Shown one piece after another: positions 12,465 to 25,054 of a stretch of 64,000 bases of DNA. The notes beneath the pieces are model-generated. The model was not told the origin of the DNA. It ran no database searches and was given only the letters and a program-made list of their open reading frames with translations. Position numbers and translations under genes: made by a program. The DNA comes from Heliocidaris tuberculata (Eukaryota > Echinodermata > Echinoidea > Camarodonta > Echinometridae): NCBI GenBank assembly GCA_025618425.1, contig CM046836.1, forward strand, positions 11,524,061 to 11,588,060. Direction: 5' to 3'. How positions within the stretch are numbered: position 1 is the stretch's first letter; each line of letters starts with the position of its first letter.

Positions 12465-14529
12465 TGAGCGACATTGAAAACATTATCGTGGTGTTTATGA
12501 TACTTCACTGCCATTACATACAGAAGCATGCCTTTTATTCCTTTATCACCATTAATGATCCTAAGTAGGCCATCATTTTTTTTTGTTCGTTTCTACAATT
12601 CATCAATTAAGAAGAAAAGTAAATCTCTTTATTGATCCAATCCTTACCTTTCATAACGAGGTGCGCCAAATTCTAAATCGAAATAACTTCCAACTTGTGA
12701 GTCCTTCTGACATTTTGCAAGTAATTCTTTACTTACAATTGTGACAAATATTATGTATGACATTTAGACATTTCACAAAATATAATAAATATAATACTTG
12801 CAGCGATATAAGAATAAGTCATAAAGTTGCCGCGAAATTTTCTCACCCCGGGCTATACTACATGCTAACAAAAAGAGGTTTCTTTTTACGGCTAAACTGC
12901 AAAAGAAAAATGAAAATAAAAACTGCTATTTTTAGTATAGAGTTTAGTTGAAATGAATTTTCAGGTGATTGATAAAATGATTGTAAGGCTGTGATGATCA
13001 ATGAGCCGTTCTATCATTATTTTCTAGTGGAAGCATATCACTGACCCACAATAATCTCAGTTTAATGAATTTATTTGAAAGGAACCCAGATAACAATTGT
13101 CCTCGTATTTTGAAAAGAAAAGTTTGAAAGGAACCAACACGATTGTGTTGGTATCTCTCCGCGGGGCTTGTAGCGATTGGGGTTAATTTCTCACCGACGT
13201 ATTCAAAAGAATTGTATAAAATGGAAGGAAGTTTTATTTCAAAACAGTGCACTTGTATGTTCATGCTATGAATGTCAACAAGTTGGTATAGAGCAGGTGT
13301 TTTGAGGTGAAAAGATTAAACATGATATTTCAAAAATCTTATACAGAATCTTGTCATACTTGTATGTGATATTATATGTGTAATTGGGTGTAGAAAGTGC
13401 ACAAACCATGGTCCCGGAACAGGGAAGTCCAGGTTTCGAAACTAAAGTCAGTGTGCTACACATGTCATTGGCTAAGGCATTATCCGTCCATTAATTAATC
13501 CCTCGGATTTGAGGGATAAAGATTGTTATGTATATTGCTGCCTATCTAACTACGCTGATATTAAATACATTTAAGTATTGAAATTCACCTAAAATGATAT
13601 GCATACATACATTAGAAATTCCTCTGCATGTTCGTAAAGCAATATTGTATTGTCGCAATTTGATCAGACTTTAGCAATTAACTAATTGATGCCGATACAG
13701 CTCTTTGGATCTATAGGAATGTGTAAAACGCCCGGCGTTGGTATGGCTTTATGTATCCAGCAATTTTGATTAGTAGAATTCCCAACTGGATCATAATGTG
13801 CTATATGATCATTAATCATTATTTACCAAACTATTTACCAAAATATATCATAATCAAAAGCGTACTTTACACAACGTACTCGACAATATAATGCTTTGTT
13901 TGGGTTGGCCCAACATGGTGGGCATATAATTTTTGTACCCGAACTTTATTATTGAGAAGAGTCTATATCGTTAAATTCTGTCATAGTTCTTTAAATATTT
14001 AATGACGGTGTGGACATGCAGTCTTTGAAGTTTGTCATTATCTTTTGTTCAATGATTCGAATCAGCAACCCGTTTCATCTCAAAAAGCTCAGACAATCAG
14101 CCTTCTTTTTTGTCCTTCATTAACCTGCCAGTTAAGGACACTGACGACCATGTGGATGAATGAATGAATGACTGACTGGTATTGGTTGATGAACATTCCA
14201 GAAACTTGTCATTATCTTCCTTTATTCCAACCCTGAAACAGATTTTTTGGTCATTCTCGTTGTCATTATGGATCCGTATCCCCACCAATAGTCATGAAGA
14301 GAAAACCACGCGGACGGACTGAGGGACAAATTGAGTGGTTTCCATACAGGTTAAGTGAGTGGATGCATTGAGGTTTGTTAACCGAGTGTTTTTCCGACCT
14401 GGCTGGTAATCAGTTTTTCACTAAAGTCAAAAGACAGTATTGAATTGGAGGGAAAACAAGACTAACGGATGATGACTGAAGGAGGGGCGGATAGTTAATA
14501 AGAGCAATATAATAGATAATGAAAAGAGA

Positions 14530-14580
<51 letters not shown>

Positions 14581-16700
14581 GGAGGGGGGGGTATAGGAGA
14601 GACACAGAAAGAACGAGACGGTGGAAAACCTTGGATAGACTCGGACGAGAAGGTGAGACAGAGAGGAGCAAATTAAACACGTTATACCCCGTTGTTGCGA
14701 TTGTGAACATTGCACCAAAGCCAGACGTCTCACGTAGTCCCAATTACTTGCTTTTATGTTGGGTCGAGCAAGCAATTACGCAGAATTCGACCTAAAACAC
14801 CAATTATCGAGGGAGAAATTACCCCTCTGGACAAAAGAATTATCTAGGGACCAGACTCCATCGCCTTTTCATTTCTCCCAAATTGCAAAATGCAAATGTT
14901 TATCGCCCCAAAACTACCACCATTACTACTTTTCAAACAATAGTTGAATGAAAGGCAGGCAAAAAGTTCAGGTGATGGCCTTTTTGGTGGCTGTTTACTT
15001 TAAACAATTTAGGTACTGGCATAAAATCTTAAAACTGGCATCATCTTATATAAAATGGAAGCGTTGTAGGCAATGTAGATGCGCTTTTTGCATTAGGGTG
15101 TTCGCTGTGTTTGGGTAATGTTTGCATATGCCAATTCACATGATTTAAAGGGTAAATTTTGTCGGCAGGTTAACATTCAAAATTACATGCAAATACTTTT
15201 TCATAGTGTGAAAGCAGACAGTGGAAATTTCCGGCACTGGTTTCTTTAGATTTTTCACCTCCGATATAGGTCGATCTGCAAAAGAACTTGTCAACTTTTA
15301 GTTCAGTTTGAGTTTATTCAGTTATGGTTTTTAAAAAGCCTGCTACCATCTGAAAGCTGTTTTTTTTTAAAATGCATGTCAATTTTTACATACAATTGAA
15401 GAGAAAAATGTAGGCCTATATTCGAAACGACTGGTGATCAGGGACGAAGAAGAGGTGCAGAAGCAGAATAATAGAGAATACAAAATAACAACAAAGTTCC
15501 AATTTAAGAAATAAAGGGTGTGATGCTGCCAGAGCTTAATACATTGAGGTGTACAGGGTTATCATAACATAGTCACTATTTCCATAAATGAAGTAAAAGT
15601 TGCTTACATTTTTGATACATTGTGGAAGTTAACGAAGGATTTGCATGCAGTATATAAGTGCGTGAAAGCACTTTTCATCTAGACATTTGACATGTTTGAT
15701 TCCGAGTTTTTGTTACGTTAATGATTTCATTAATCTTTCTGAGCATATGACTAGATTCTCTTACTACCGTTAACCACACAGTAGCATACTGTATATTGTA
15801 TGTATGGCGTCGAAAGACAACACATAAAGATGGCCCACGAATAGATTCGTTTATATACCCCGTCCAATCCGTGCATCCTGTCCAATCCTTGAATGAATCC
15901 GATATCATCAAATCTCATTCACATTGAGGAAATAAGTACCGATTTCCTGAGCTTAATGGTCATGATTATGATAATTTTTTCAAGGGTTTTATTATGTCGT
16001 TAGATTTCTTTTTGTTTCCGAAGGTTCCACGTTTTAAAGCTGATAATTGCTGTGATGTACCATTGTTCGCAGTTAATGCAAATTCTAACAAAATGGCGTT
16101 GACGTATTATCATGATTATTATGATTATCAACGTGGGGGCAATAATTTTACAAAACAGAATGACGAAGGTTGTTTATCACATGGTATTGATCACTCGGTG
16201 TACATAAGGTACATTTTGATCTATCTTTCTATTAAAAAGAATATTTTAGAAGTCATAGATTATTTAATAAAGATAAAACTTGCCATTTGAAAAAGTTGTT
16301 AAGTTTATAAGAATAATGATGTTGTACTTTTCTAAATCATTTATTTAGAAAAGGATTTTGATAATAGTAGAGTTACCAGAGTGAATGTAACTACTAAAAG
16401 TGGTAGGGTGGTTAAACAACCAATGCGTCTTACATTGTAATTATGTTGTTCAAGTTAAACACATTTTTATCGTTCTAATGTTGTTCTGTACTTTACTACA
16501 CTTTTTACAACATGTACTTTCATTCGGATCATACACTGTCAAAACACTGGGGTTAAAATAATGTACCGGATGGTTGAGGATTTTGTCCTGTTGTTTGTTG
16601 GGTGGGCTCGCCTGTTAACCAGCTGGCTGAAGTTTTAAACTAACTGGTAAATCTTTTCTGAGAGTGTATCTTTAATTTCACTTTGTCAACGTTGTAATCA
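12465..16700. other. Intergenic, no gene seen
   Basis: AT-rich DNA with short chance frames. A (GA)n tract followed by poly-G occupies about 14,533-14,591. Nothing else is supported. Confidence 0.5.
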
Positions 16701-16709
16701 TTATTTTGT

Positions 16710-16733
16710 ATATATATATATATATATATATAT
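16710..16733. repeat. (AT)n microsatellite
   Basis: Short TA run, the first of four (AT)n tracts in the next 1.4 kb; the others are near 16,969-17,006, 17,803-17,846 and 17,968-18,059. Confidence 0.9.
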
Positions 16734-16791
16734 AATGTGATGATGTTGAGTCTACTTTTACCATTCGCTTTGGTTTGGGTGATATAGAACA

Positions 16792-16963
16792 TAGTGGGAT
16801 GAATTCAAACCAAAGATGACGCAGGATACTCAGGAAATTTAAACTTTCGTCTTTCGACTTCTTCAGAAATTTATTCTGAAACAGAATAAATTTCTGAAGA
16901 AGTCGAAAGACGAAAGCTTAAATTTCCTGAGTATCCTGCGTCATCTTTGGTTTGAATTCATCC

Positions 16964-16968
<5 letters not shown>
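16792..16968. repeat. Near-perfect palindrome, 87-bp arms with 3-bp spacer
   Basis: 16,792-16,878 and 16,882-16,968 are reverse complements with a single mismatch (ttaaactt against the complement of aagcttaa). Only aaa separates them. Each arm carries a hammerhead-like motif, and an (AT)n tract abuts the right arm. The low divergence points to a recent inverted duplication. Confidence 0.95.
16894..16916 (+). ncRNA. Hammerhead-ribozyme-like core motif 1
   Basis: CTGAAGA, then A, then a GTC-GAAA-GAC hairpin, then GAAA. This resembles the conserved hammerhead core (CUGANGA, stem II, GAAA) with one extra A before stem II. Penelope-like retroelements are known to carry minimal hammerheads. Stem I/III pairing and a cleavage triplet were not identified, so activity is not claimed. 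A mirror copy lies on the minus strand at 16,844-16,866. Confidence 0.3.
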
Positions 16969-17008
<40 letters not shown>

Positions 17009-17020
17009 CATTATATATAA

Positions 17021-17318
17021 TTGTAAGGAAATAACATATACAACAGCTTTGGCAACTCTCGTGGAAATAATTATAATTGTGAGAAATGAAAATGAGAGAA
17101 TAATGGTTGCGTAGCTTAAATCAAAGTTCCCCAGAATTGTCCTCCCTTTTTGAATTTTTGCAAAGGTTGAAAAAATGTCTCCGCCGGGAATCGAACCCGG
17201 GTTGTTGGCTTAGAACGCCAATGTCTTAACCACTAGACCACGGAGACGGGCCAGTGATTTCAATTGATTCAATTGACCGACAGATTGACAAATCTTCAAC
17301 CTTATTAATTAATTCCCC
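17021..17318 (-). repeat. tRNA-containing repeat unit, copy 1 (inverted)
   Basis: On the minus strand the unit runs from a ttaattaataaggttgaag segment through 5' flank, a tRNA-Arg gene and about 140 bp of 3' flank to ttgtaaggaaataac-type sequence. Both flanks recur in copies at 17,319-17,455 and 17,553-17,803, so more than the tRNA is duplicated. Confidence 0.85.
17177..17247 (-). tRNA. tRNA-Arg (anticodon TCT), copy 1
   Basis: A complete cloverleaf: 7-bp acceptor GTCTCCG/CGGAGAC, D stem GTCT/AGGC, anticodon stem TTGGC/GCCAA with loop GTTCTAA (anticodon TCT, decoding AGA), and T stem CCGGG/CCCGG with loop TTCGATT. The discriminator base is A and is followed by six T, a Pol III terminator. 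Box B (GGTTCGATTCC) is intact. G at position 32 is unusual. It could be functional or part of a dispersed repeat. Confidence 0.85.
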
Positions 17319-17455
17319 AGGACAGCTCTGGGGAACTTTGATTTAAGCTACGCAACCATTATTCTCTCATTTTCATTTCTCACAATTATAATTATTTCCA
17401 CGAGAGTTGCCAAAGCTGTTGTATATGTTATTTCCTTACAATTGTATATAATGAT
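17319..17455 (+). repeat. tRNA-containing repeat unit, copy 2 (3' half only)
   Basis: Starts at ccaggacagctctgg and matches, in inverted orientation, the 3' flank of copy 1 through to caattgtatataatg. The tRNA and 5' flank are absent. Confidence 0.85.
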
Positions 17456-17552
17456 TATTATTCTAATGTATACATGTATCTCAAAGCATTCGCTTGGATC
17501 CAGCGGAGGCATGCGGCTTGTCTTTGTTCAAAACTCACCTGTCCCCGACAAA

Positions 17553-17796
17553 GGAATTAATTAATAAGGTTGAAGATTTGTCAATCTGTCGGTCAATTGA
17601 ATCTGGTGTCGCCGAAATCACTGGCCCGTCTCCGTGGTCTAGTGGTTAAGGCATTGGCGTTCTAAGCCAACAACCCGGGTTCGATTCCCGGCGGAGACAT
17701 TTTTTCAACCTTTGCAAAAATTCAAAAAGGGAGGACAGCTCTGGGGAACTTTGATTTAAGCTACGCAACCATTATTCTCTCATTTTCATTTCTCAC

Positions 17797-17803
<7 letters not shown>
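17553..17803 (+). repeat. tRNA-containing repeat unit, copy 3
   Basis: Carries the 5' flank, tRNA gene and the first part of the 3' flank, ending at caattatat where an (AT)n tract begins. It is inverted relative to copy 1, with about 97 bp of unique sequence between copies 2 and 3. Confidence 0.85.
17628..17698 (+). tRNA. tRNA-Arg (anticodon TCT), copy 2
   Basis: Identical in sequence to the minus-strand copy at 17,177-17,247: same cloverleaf and TCT anticodon, followed by A and TTTTTT. The two genes diverge in transcription and sit 380 bp apart. Identity over the whole tRNA and near-identity of the flanks suggest recent duplication or gene conversion. Confidence 0.87.

Positions 17804-17846
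<43 letters not shown>
17803..17846. repeat. (AT)n microsatellite
   Basis: TA run directly at the truncated 3' end of repeat copy 3. Confidence 0.95.
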
Positions 17847-17850
<4 letters not shown>

Positions 17851-17883
17851 TTTGTTTTCAGTCGAAATCACTTTACGTTTTCC

Positions 17884-17909
17884 CTGACGAAGGGGGAGGA
17901 CCTCCGAAA
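17884..17909 (+). ncRNA. Hammerhead-like core motif 2
   Basis: CTGACGA, then A, then GGGGG-AGGA-CCTCC, then GAAA: the same arrangement as motif 1 with a different, compensating stem. It is followed by tttggagaataaaaatac and then an (AT)n tract. Catalytic activity is unproven. Confidence 0.3.
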
Positions 17910-17963
17910 ATTTGGAGAATAAAAATACTTGGAATTGGCATTCAATGCATTCGAGTCATCCTT

Positions 17964-17967
<4 letters not shown>

Positions 17968-18059
<92 letters not shown>
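17968..18059. repeat. (AT)n microsatellite interrupted by catg
   Basis: About 90 bp of TA with a central acatgt. Confidence 0.95.
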
Positions 18060-18062
<3 letters not shown>

Positions 18063-19370
18063 AGACTTTCATGCTCCCGACAGGGGGTCAGTAGAGTTTG
18101 CTAAATCTTATATTATCTTATCTTATCTGAACATGCAGAAGAAACAGTTAGTGTCAGGTTTTGTAATAAAAGGGGGTTCTTCACTATTAAATCATATTTT
18201 GTTTGAACTGGATATGTTTTTCGCTACAATTAGATAATTTCCACAATTTTGTGTACATGGAAGGGGTTCTTCACTGGGAGGGTGGGAGAGAAACACAGAG
18301 ATATATATATAGAGAGAGAGAGTTTCAGATTAAAAAAACAAACAAAACGGGTAGGTGTAGAAGACCATACGACCCAGCGATTGATACAGTAAACAACTTG
18401 TCAACACAATAATTCAAATCTTCACTTTTCTGAAGAAGTTGGAGTAGATAGAAAAGTGTGATCTATAGCCACTATACGCATTCAACTCCAAATCGTGCCA
18501 TATCATAAAACCATCTGCTGGAGGCGCAGGCCAGGAAACATAGAAATCGTACAATTCGTTTCATCCCGTGAACGAAAATACATCAAAGAACTCGTACAAA
18601 GATCTTTTCAAACACTGCTGATGAACGCCATTATAATGATTAACCGATTCAACACCCCATCTTTCCTTTGCCGTCGATCGATATACATGTAGTTCTCTTT
18701 TTACTCGCAAAACAGGCAGAGCGACTAATGTTTTAAACACATGCCGTCCTTTCCTGTTTAATCGTTGATTAGTTTTGTTCATTTTTTACAGATTTTGTCT
18801 CGCCGCCGTTTTCTGAAATCGATTTTAATTGCGGAAAATGATCTAGCCAGGTCCATACCCAAGTGTTTCATCCCATACAGCATTCCTTCCCGTACGATGC
18901 GGTGCAATGCTGGTGGATCGGGATGACGAAAATGATATGACGATGATGTTGTATTAGTATGGTGATAGTGCTGTGTCGCAGAGGGTGAATTCTTCTTGTT
19001 GTTTATAGAGTGTCGTACTTCAGAGGGATGCCTTAGCTCTGGGTTGCTTGACTGACATCACACCTGTAATGTAAGTCATGTTTGTCTCAAGTTTGCCATG
19101 TTTGTGCTCTAGAAGTTGTTTAGGGATCATCGCCCCATGTGTCGGCAAACGCTGGCAGCGCCAACAGCTGTTATAATGATGAATAAATATTAGAATTTGA
19201 GTGCTAGATATAGCTTTCCTGACGCTGCGTACCGCTGTATGGGGCAGTTAGCTTCCCTCAACAATATAATTAGGTTTATCTTTGTCAATTTTTATAAGCA
19301 CTGCTACCAGTTTTTTTTTTTTTTTTTTTTTTTTTGCGTTGTCATATCATTATTTTACATGAGCATGATG
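18060..19370. other. Intergenic, no gene seen
   Basis: No supported gene. A T run lies near 19,312-19,335. Confidence 0.5.
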
Positions 19371-19890
19371 ATGAAATCCCCATCATCGTCAGCATGATGA
19401 CCATCATAGTCAACACCACTTCATCACTGTCGCCATCTCATCATCAAAAACATCATCATTACCATTGACTTTCTTATCACATGACCAAATCATTACTCCG
19501 TTACTAGCATCGTCTACATCACCTCCCAATCCTCGCCACTACCACGTCATTCAACATCACTGTCGTCACACCCTACCGATCAACATCACCAACCTGCATC
19601 GCTATCACTCCCACCACCCCCCCCCCCAGGGAGGTGGAAGAGAGAGATCCCTGCCACCACCATAACTTCCATTAGTATCATCATCATCATCGTCATTACC
19701 ATTTCGAGTACAAACATCACCACCATCACCATCATCATTATATCATGATCATGATCATCACCATTACCATCACCATCACGACAATCGTCCCCACCACCAC
19801 AACTAAAATCATCACCAACAACGACATCACCATCACCATCACCACCTTCATCACTACCATCACCATCACAACCTTCACAACTACCCACTG
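19371..19890. repeat. Cryptic (ATC/CAC)n trinucleotide-rich tract
   Basis: About 500 bp dominated by atc, cac and acc triplets with no fixed register. Open frames on both strands are simple shadows (Thr/Ile, His or Val/Met runs). A shorter related patch lies at 20,297-20,330. Confidence 0.85.
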
Positions 19891-22800
19891 GCGTACAGGT
19901 GAGGGGGGGGGGGTTGGGGGCTGCAGCCCCCTAAAAAGTTTCACTACCTAATAAAAAAAAAAGAAAAGAAAAAAGGAAAGGAAAGAAAAGAAGAAAAAAA
20001 TATGAAAGATAGAAAGAAAGGCCATTTTTTTTATTTATCTTTCTACATGTATTTAGCCCTGGCGATAATTAAAAAAAATAATAATTACAGTAGTAGGCCT
20101 ACATCTTTTAGAACATAATATTATAAATGGCTGAATCTTCTTAATCTATCCCCTTCCATATAATCCATATTCCTCTTTTGCATGCAAGACATATTTATTT
20201 TATCACAATTATTTTCGTATTATAGAAGGGGAACTTTCCTCTTTTACCCGAACCAGCCCCCTTCACAAAAGGCTCATACACTATTATGAAATTTCATCAC
20301 CACCATCATCAGCACCATCACCACCTCAGTCTCCCACACTTAACTATTCCTTTTCTTTCACTGCTAAAATCTCCAAAATTATCTCTCTGTTGGAGAGAAC
20401 CTTATTAACTACCGAATATTGCACATTTTTTATTGGTATCTTTTGGAGTCACTGGTGAAGCGGTCTGTCTCTCTGAGAGTTGCATGGAACATGCCAACAC
20501 ATACAAAACCATTTTGTCTCTCCTTCAACGCTACTCTGCTGGGATCCAACCTCAATGTATTCACATCGTCCCATATTTGGATTTAAAAGAGAAAGGATTG
20601 AGTGAAAGTGATTAATAGAAAACCATCAGTGGATAAAAATCACTTTTGTATGTGAGTCAGAGATAAAATCCACGCCTGCAGCCAATTCATCACGCCAAAG
20701 GTGCACGCTCGACTGCAGCGCTAATGGGCAGTCGCTACGCAATTAAAATAAAAGTAATTTTCCTATATAGCGATTTGGAGCTACCAGTCCACAAAGTCCC
20801 CCCCCCCCCCCCTCCCCTTAAGCATGCGTCCCATACAATCACTCATTTTCTTTTGTGAATCATCATTATCACTTTTTCCTTTAATCTCCTGGCGGACCGC
20901 TTCGGGGTTTCGACTTGCAGCTACTTTGTTCTTTTGTTAGCAGGTCCCAGCTCGTGCGCAAAGTGCTAATAACCAGTAGGACCAGGTTCATTAAGACTAG
21001 AGCCAGGCTAGAGCTCGGAACAAAAGAAAGCAAAAAGTGGGAAAGGGCTAGCAGACAAAGAGAATGGGCATGATTTGTACAGTTATACTTATTAAGTTCT
21101 TCCAGCAACATCGTAAAATAACAGAAAGTGAGCAAGAGAATGCGAGAGAAATTTAATCAAGGCGACGCAGCACTGAAAGGGTTCTCTTTTAATACAGTTC
21201 TCTTTTGATAAAATTAGGCCATTTGGCTTTAAAAAGAGTAATACAAAAAGGTAATTATAAACAGATAAAGGTAAAATATAAAGGAAGAATATTATATGAA
21301 TGACTGTGAGAACCAAAACACAAAACAAAAAGAAATAGAGGAAGAGAGATGAGTAAGGACAAAAGGAGAGAGGGAAAGAAGGAGATAATGATGACGAAGG
21401 GGGTGGGGGGAGAGGTGGGGGAGGGAAAGATTACATAACAGAGAGACTGTGAGAAAGTGCCCGTAAGTACAAAACAGCTAGAGCATGTAGAAAGAGGGAG
21501 AATGGGAGAAACAGAGAGATAATCCCAGAGTGAAAAAAAGAAAAGAAAAAGAAAATATGGTTCAGTAATCTCTTTGCACAAGCATCTCTTTGCTACTTAT
21601 AAAATTTACAAAGTTTGAGAGAGTATTAGTTTTGATTGTTTGGTGGTACAAAAATGTTATGCCTGCCACTGATTATCAAAACCATTAAGATAAATTCAAT
21701 AGAAATCGTGCTCAATAGCGTGCACCATGGAATAAGCTTTTAAGTTGATTACGTTATTAAATATTTAATTAATATTCTGAATAGGGACTTTGAATTATCA
21801 ATTTTCAGAGATCATCAATGAAGTTTAGATAACATAAAGGACATACGATCGTTTAATAATCAAATGCAGTACGCGGACGCAATTTCCCCTAAAACATTGA
21901 TTTCTTTAATGATGATGCTAAGAACTTTTACTTCAATGATCCGAGGCAGTACGTAATATCATTTACACTAGATTTCTGAATTTCTCAAAATGATAGTAAG
22001 AGGCATTAATGTGAGATGTATAAGGCCTTTAAAGCGTTGATCTTACAATCTGTATTTCCTTTTTCCCACTCTCCCTCTGACGGATACCGGAGGCATAGTG
22101 GACATGATTTGTGTCCCCCACAAAAAGTCAGCTCCAAATGTGTAGCAAAGGTTTGTCCACTTGTGTCGCCACTATCCCCTGTCTTTGAGGGAAATCGGGT
22201 ATGGGGGGGGGGGGGGGGGGGGCTGGTGAGAAAAAATACTGTGTGCCCCCTCCCTCAGCAAAATAACCCTGCATCCTCAAATTATAAAGGCCAATGCCCT
22301 ATTTTCAAGCCCACTACATTCCTCCTTTTGTTCACATTGCACACTTCTATTTATACTTTTTTGGCTTCAAACAATTTTCATCTATTAGGGTCAATACACC
22401 CCAAATTTCTGCGAAAATCATTGACCCTCAATGGTTTTTTCTTCTATTTATTGTTCTACTTACCTCTTACTCAAATTTGCTATTATCTCTGCAAGGTTTC
22501 CGATTGAATCACTTAACTTAAAATTGTTTATGTTTTGCTAGTTAAATACAATTGAACTGAATAGAGTCGAATTTTCATTTTCTTCTTTGAATTAAACAGA
22601 CCGCAAAGATTGTTAATCACTCTGATGCTATTTCATATTATTTCTTTGGAAGGAGATATCAGTGGGGGAAAACCATTCGTATTAACTCTCGTGGAATTAC
22701 ATGCGATTTAAGACAGGTGGGAGGGGGGATAGGGAAGCATTGATTTTAAAACTAATAGTATATTGAGCATTCATTCCTCATTCCTTGCAATATTTCATAC

Positions 22801-23440
22801 CCTATACCAGGGCTGACTCATACGCATTTAAACCTCACGCTCTGCTTAGCAGGAGACTGATTTCAAAGATTAATAATTTGGATTATTCATTCTGGATTAT
22901 GTCCCTGAAAAAAAGCAGACGTTCTGATTGAAACAGCCAGGTCCTTGCTATAAATGAAGAGGGGGAAAAACAGAACGAAAAGACTGCATTCTTAGAACAC
23001 TGGGAGGGTATAGAGGGGAAGGGAGCGGATTAGCAGACCACAATCCTGTTTCATCAATAGCGCCGTTATTAGTTTTATTTATTTATATTTTAATGAAAAA
23101 ATATCATCAATGGAATTGATTCATCGGGGTTGGACTGGGGACTGGTGACTGGTTTGCCCATCGGGGCGGCCTCCGGCGAGGTTTATGTCTGTAAGGGGTA
23201 TGCGGTGGACGGTGTTTACCTATTGGAAAGTTATCAGTTGCACAGTCGACCTGTTTGTGAATTGCAGTTGTCATAATTATCTCATTTTTCATTTCTCAAC
23301 GATGTGTGCTTGGAGGAGTATAATTATTTGAGGCATCTGCAGTGCAGTGTGAAGGTAAATCGACATTTTTCAGAGTATTTTTTATAATGATTTTTTTCGT
23401 CGTCATCTCCTCTGTCTATTTCTTCATCTTCTACTGATCT
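19891..23440. other. Intergenic, no gene seen
   Basis: Contains G runs near 19,905 and 22,203, a C run near 20,799 and purine-rich stretches near 19,955-20,015 and 21,330-21,545. No supported coding exon. Confidence 0.5.
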
Positions 23441-23446
23441 TCTCAT

Positions 23447-23532
23447 TCTTCTTCTTCTTCTTCTTCTTCTTCTTCTTCTTCTTCTTCTTCTTCTTCTTCT
23501 TCTTCTTCTTCTTCTTCTTCTTCTTCTTCTTC
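23447..23532. repeat. (TTC)n microsatellite
   Basis: About 28 uninterrupted TTC units, with a (GA)n tract following at 23,555-23,582. Confidence 0.95.
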
Positions 23533-23867
23533 ATTTTCATAAAAATTGGAATAAGAGAGAGAGAGAGAGATAGAGAGAGAGATGGGGATGGGGAAGAGAG
23601 TATAATAGGTCCTATTTACTTTCTTATTTTGTTTTTATCAGTTATGGAATTTCACATTATTTGGCATAATAATCATTTGTGCTCAAGAGGAAAGAAGTTT
23701 ACAAAGCTGACTGGTGTAATTCATTTTTTTTTCACACTTGACTGTGTATCATTGCATAATGTCTAGTCCTCTCAGCAATCTTTTCCTTCGATATTGGTAT
23801 ATCAGGCATCCTCCATCACTATTGTCTCTCCATCTCTATTTCATTCTAGTTATCTCCTCTTAACCAT

Positions 23868-24031
23868 GGGCCGCAGAGCGGGGGGGGGGGGGGGGCTGGG
23901 GGCTGCAGCCCCCCCCACTTTTTTGAGTAGACACGTCTAAAAAAAATATCGGAAAAAAGGCTCGAAAATTGTCAATAATTAGTGAAATCAGATCAGCCCC
24001 CCCCCCACTTTCCAAAACGCTCCGCGGCCCC
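23868..24031. mobile_element. Small MITE with GGGCCGC-GAGCG ends
   Basis: The left end GGGCCGCAGAGCG and the right end, inverted, GGGGCCGCGGAGCG bound about 164 bp containing poly-G and poly-C runs and an internal gggggctgcagccccc palindrome. A fragment with the same internal palindrome occurs near 19,905-19,935. Non-coding; superfamily not assigned. Confidence 0.65.
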
Positions 24032-24182
24032 TGTTAACAAACGGCTCTTATCATGGCTATCATGACCATGACCACAGATAGTAGCACTACTCCGCCAAGC
24101 CAAGTTTCCCCGCCCTTACACGTTATCACCTGGTACCTCGCCCCACTTTTCGGACCGAAATCACAAGAGGATGAGTATCCTC

Positions 24183-24445
24183 CCAATCTCTCTCCCTCTC
24201 TCTCTCTTCTTGTGTGTGTTTCTCTCTCTCTTTGTGTCTCTCTATCCCTTTCCACCTCTTTTTCTCCTCTTTATGTTTCTGTTCATGTCTGTATGCCTGT
24301 CTGTCTCTGCCTGTCTCCCTCTCCCTCTCTTTCTCCCTTTTCTTCTCTTATCTTCTCTTATCTTTCTTTTCTTATCTGTCTATCCGTCTGTCTCTTACTT
24401 TTGTCTTTTCCATCTCCCTCGTTTTCTCATTTTCTCTCGCCCTGA
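24183..24445. repeat. CT-rich imperfect microsatellite
   Basis: Long pyrimidine-rich stretch of ctct and tgtct motifs. The Ser/Leu-rich frames over it are artefacts. Confidence 0.85.
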
Positions 24446-24550
24446 TTCTTGCCATCATGCAGCTATTATTCTCTCATTATCCAACCACCTTCATGAGGTG
24501 CGTTGCCATTCTCCATTATACCAGAACAGAGTATTATTAGCCAGATAGTT

Positions 24551-24597
24551 CGCAATGAAGACGCAGCGAAGACGCAATGAAGACGCAATGAAGACGA
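24551..24597. repeat. 11-bp minisatellite, four units
   Basis: Four units of gcaatgaagac or gcagcgaagac in tandem. Confidence 0.85.
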
Positions 24598-25054
24598 AAA
24601 CTATTAGCAGGCTATTCAAATGCAGCTGCGCCCATAGGAAACTAGCTTGAGCTATTATGTCAAGTTTCTATATAGCTTGGTCTAGTTCGTGAAATAGCCA
24701 GCTATTTGGTCCAACAACTTGCCAATTGGTGGTGAAGTCCGGTACTCGGCATGCTCTAGCTTGAACCTTTTGCTCACGACAGAGCAGAGCAAGAACTATA
24801 TTTAGACAGATTTCGCTCCCTGATCGCCTTCAATGTTCCCTCCGGAGTCGATGCCATTCGCAGGCACGACTCCGTAAACGAAAATCCCGTCTGGTCGTCA
24901 CACAGCGGTGCGCAAACAGGTGCTCTAGAAGGAGCATCACCATGGCAACGTGTATTGTCACAGTGATGAATGAATGTACGTGACTGGGATGAATCGAAAT
25001 GGTTCGGGGATGCGGGGTGGAGAATGGAGAGCTCCATCACCCCCGGAATGGAGA

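Noticed and set aside
19371..19951. Thr/Ile-, His- and Val/Met-rich frames
   Set aside because: Shadows of the ATC/CAC-rich cryptic repeat.
24551..24597. Possible CRISPR-like short repeats
   Set aside because: The 11-bp units are directly adjacent with no spacers; a minisatellite in a eukaryotic genome.
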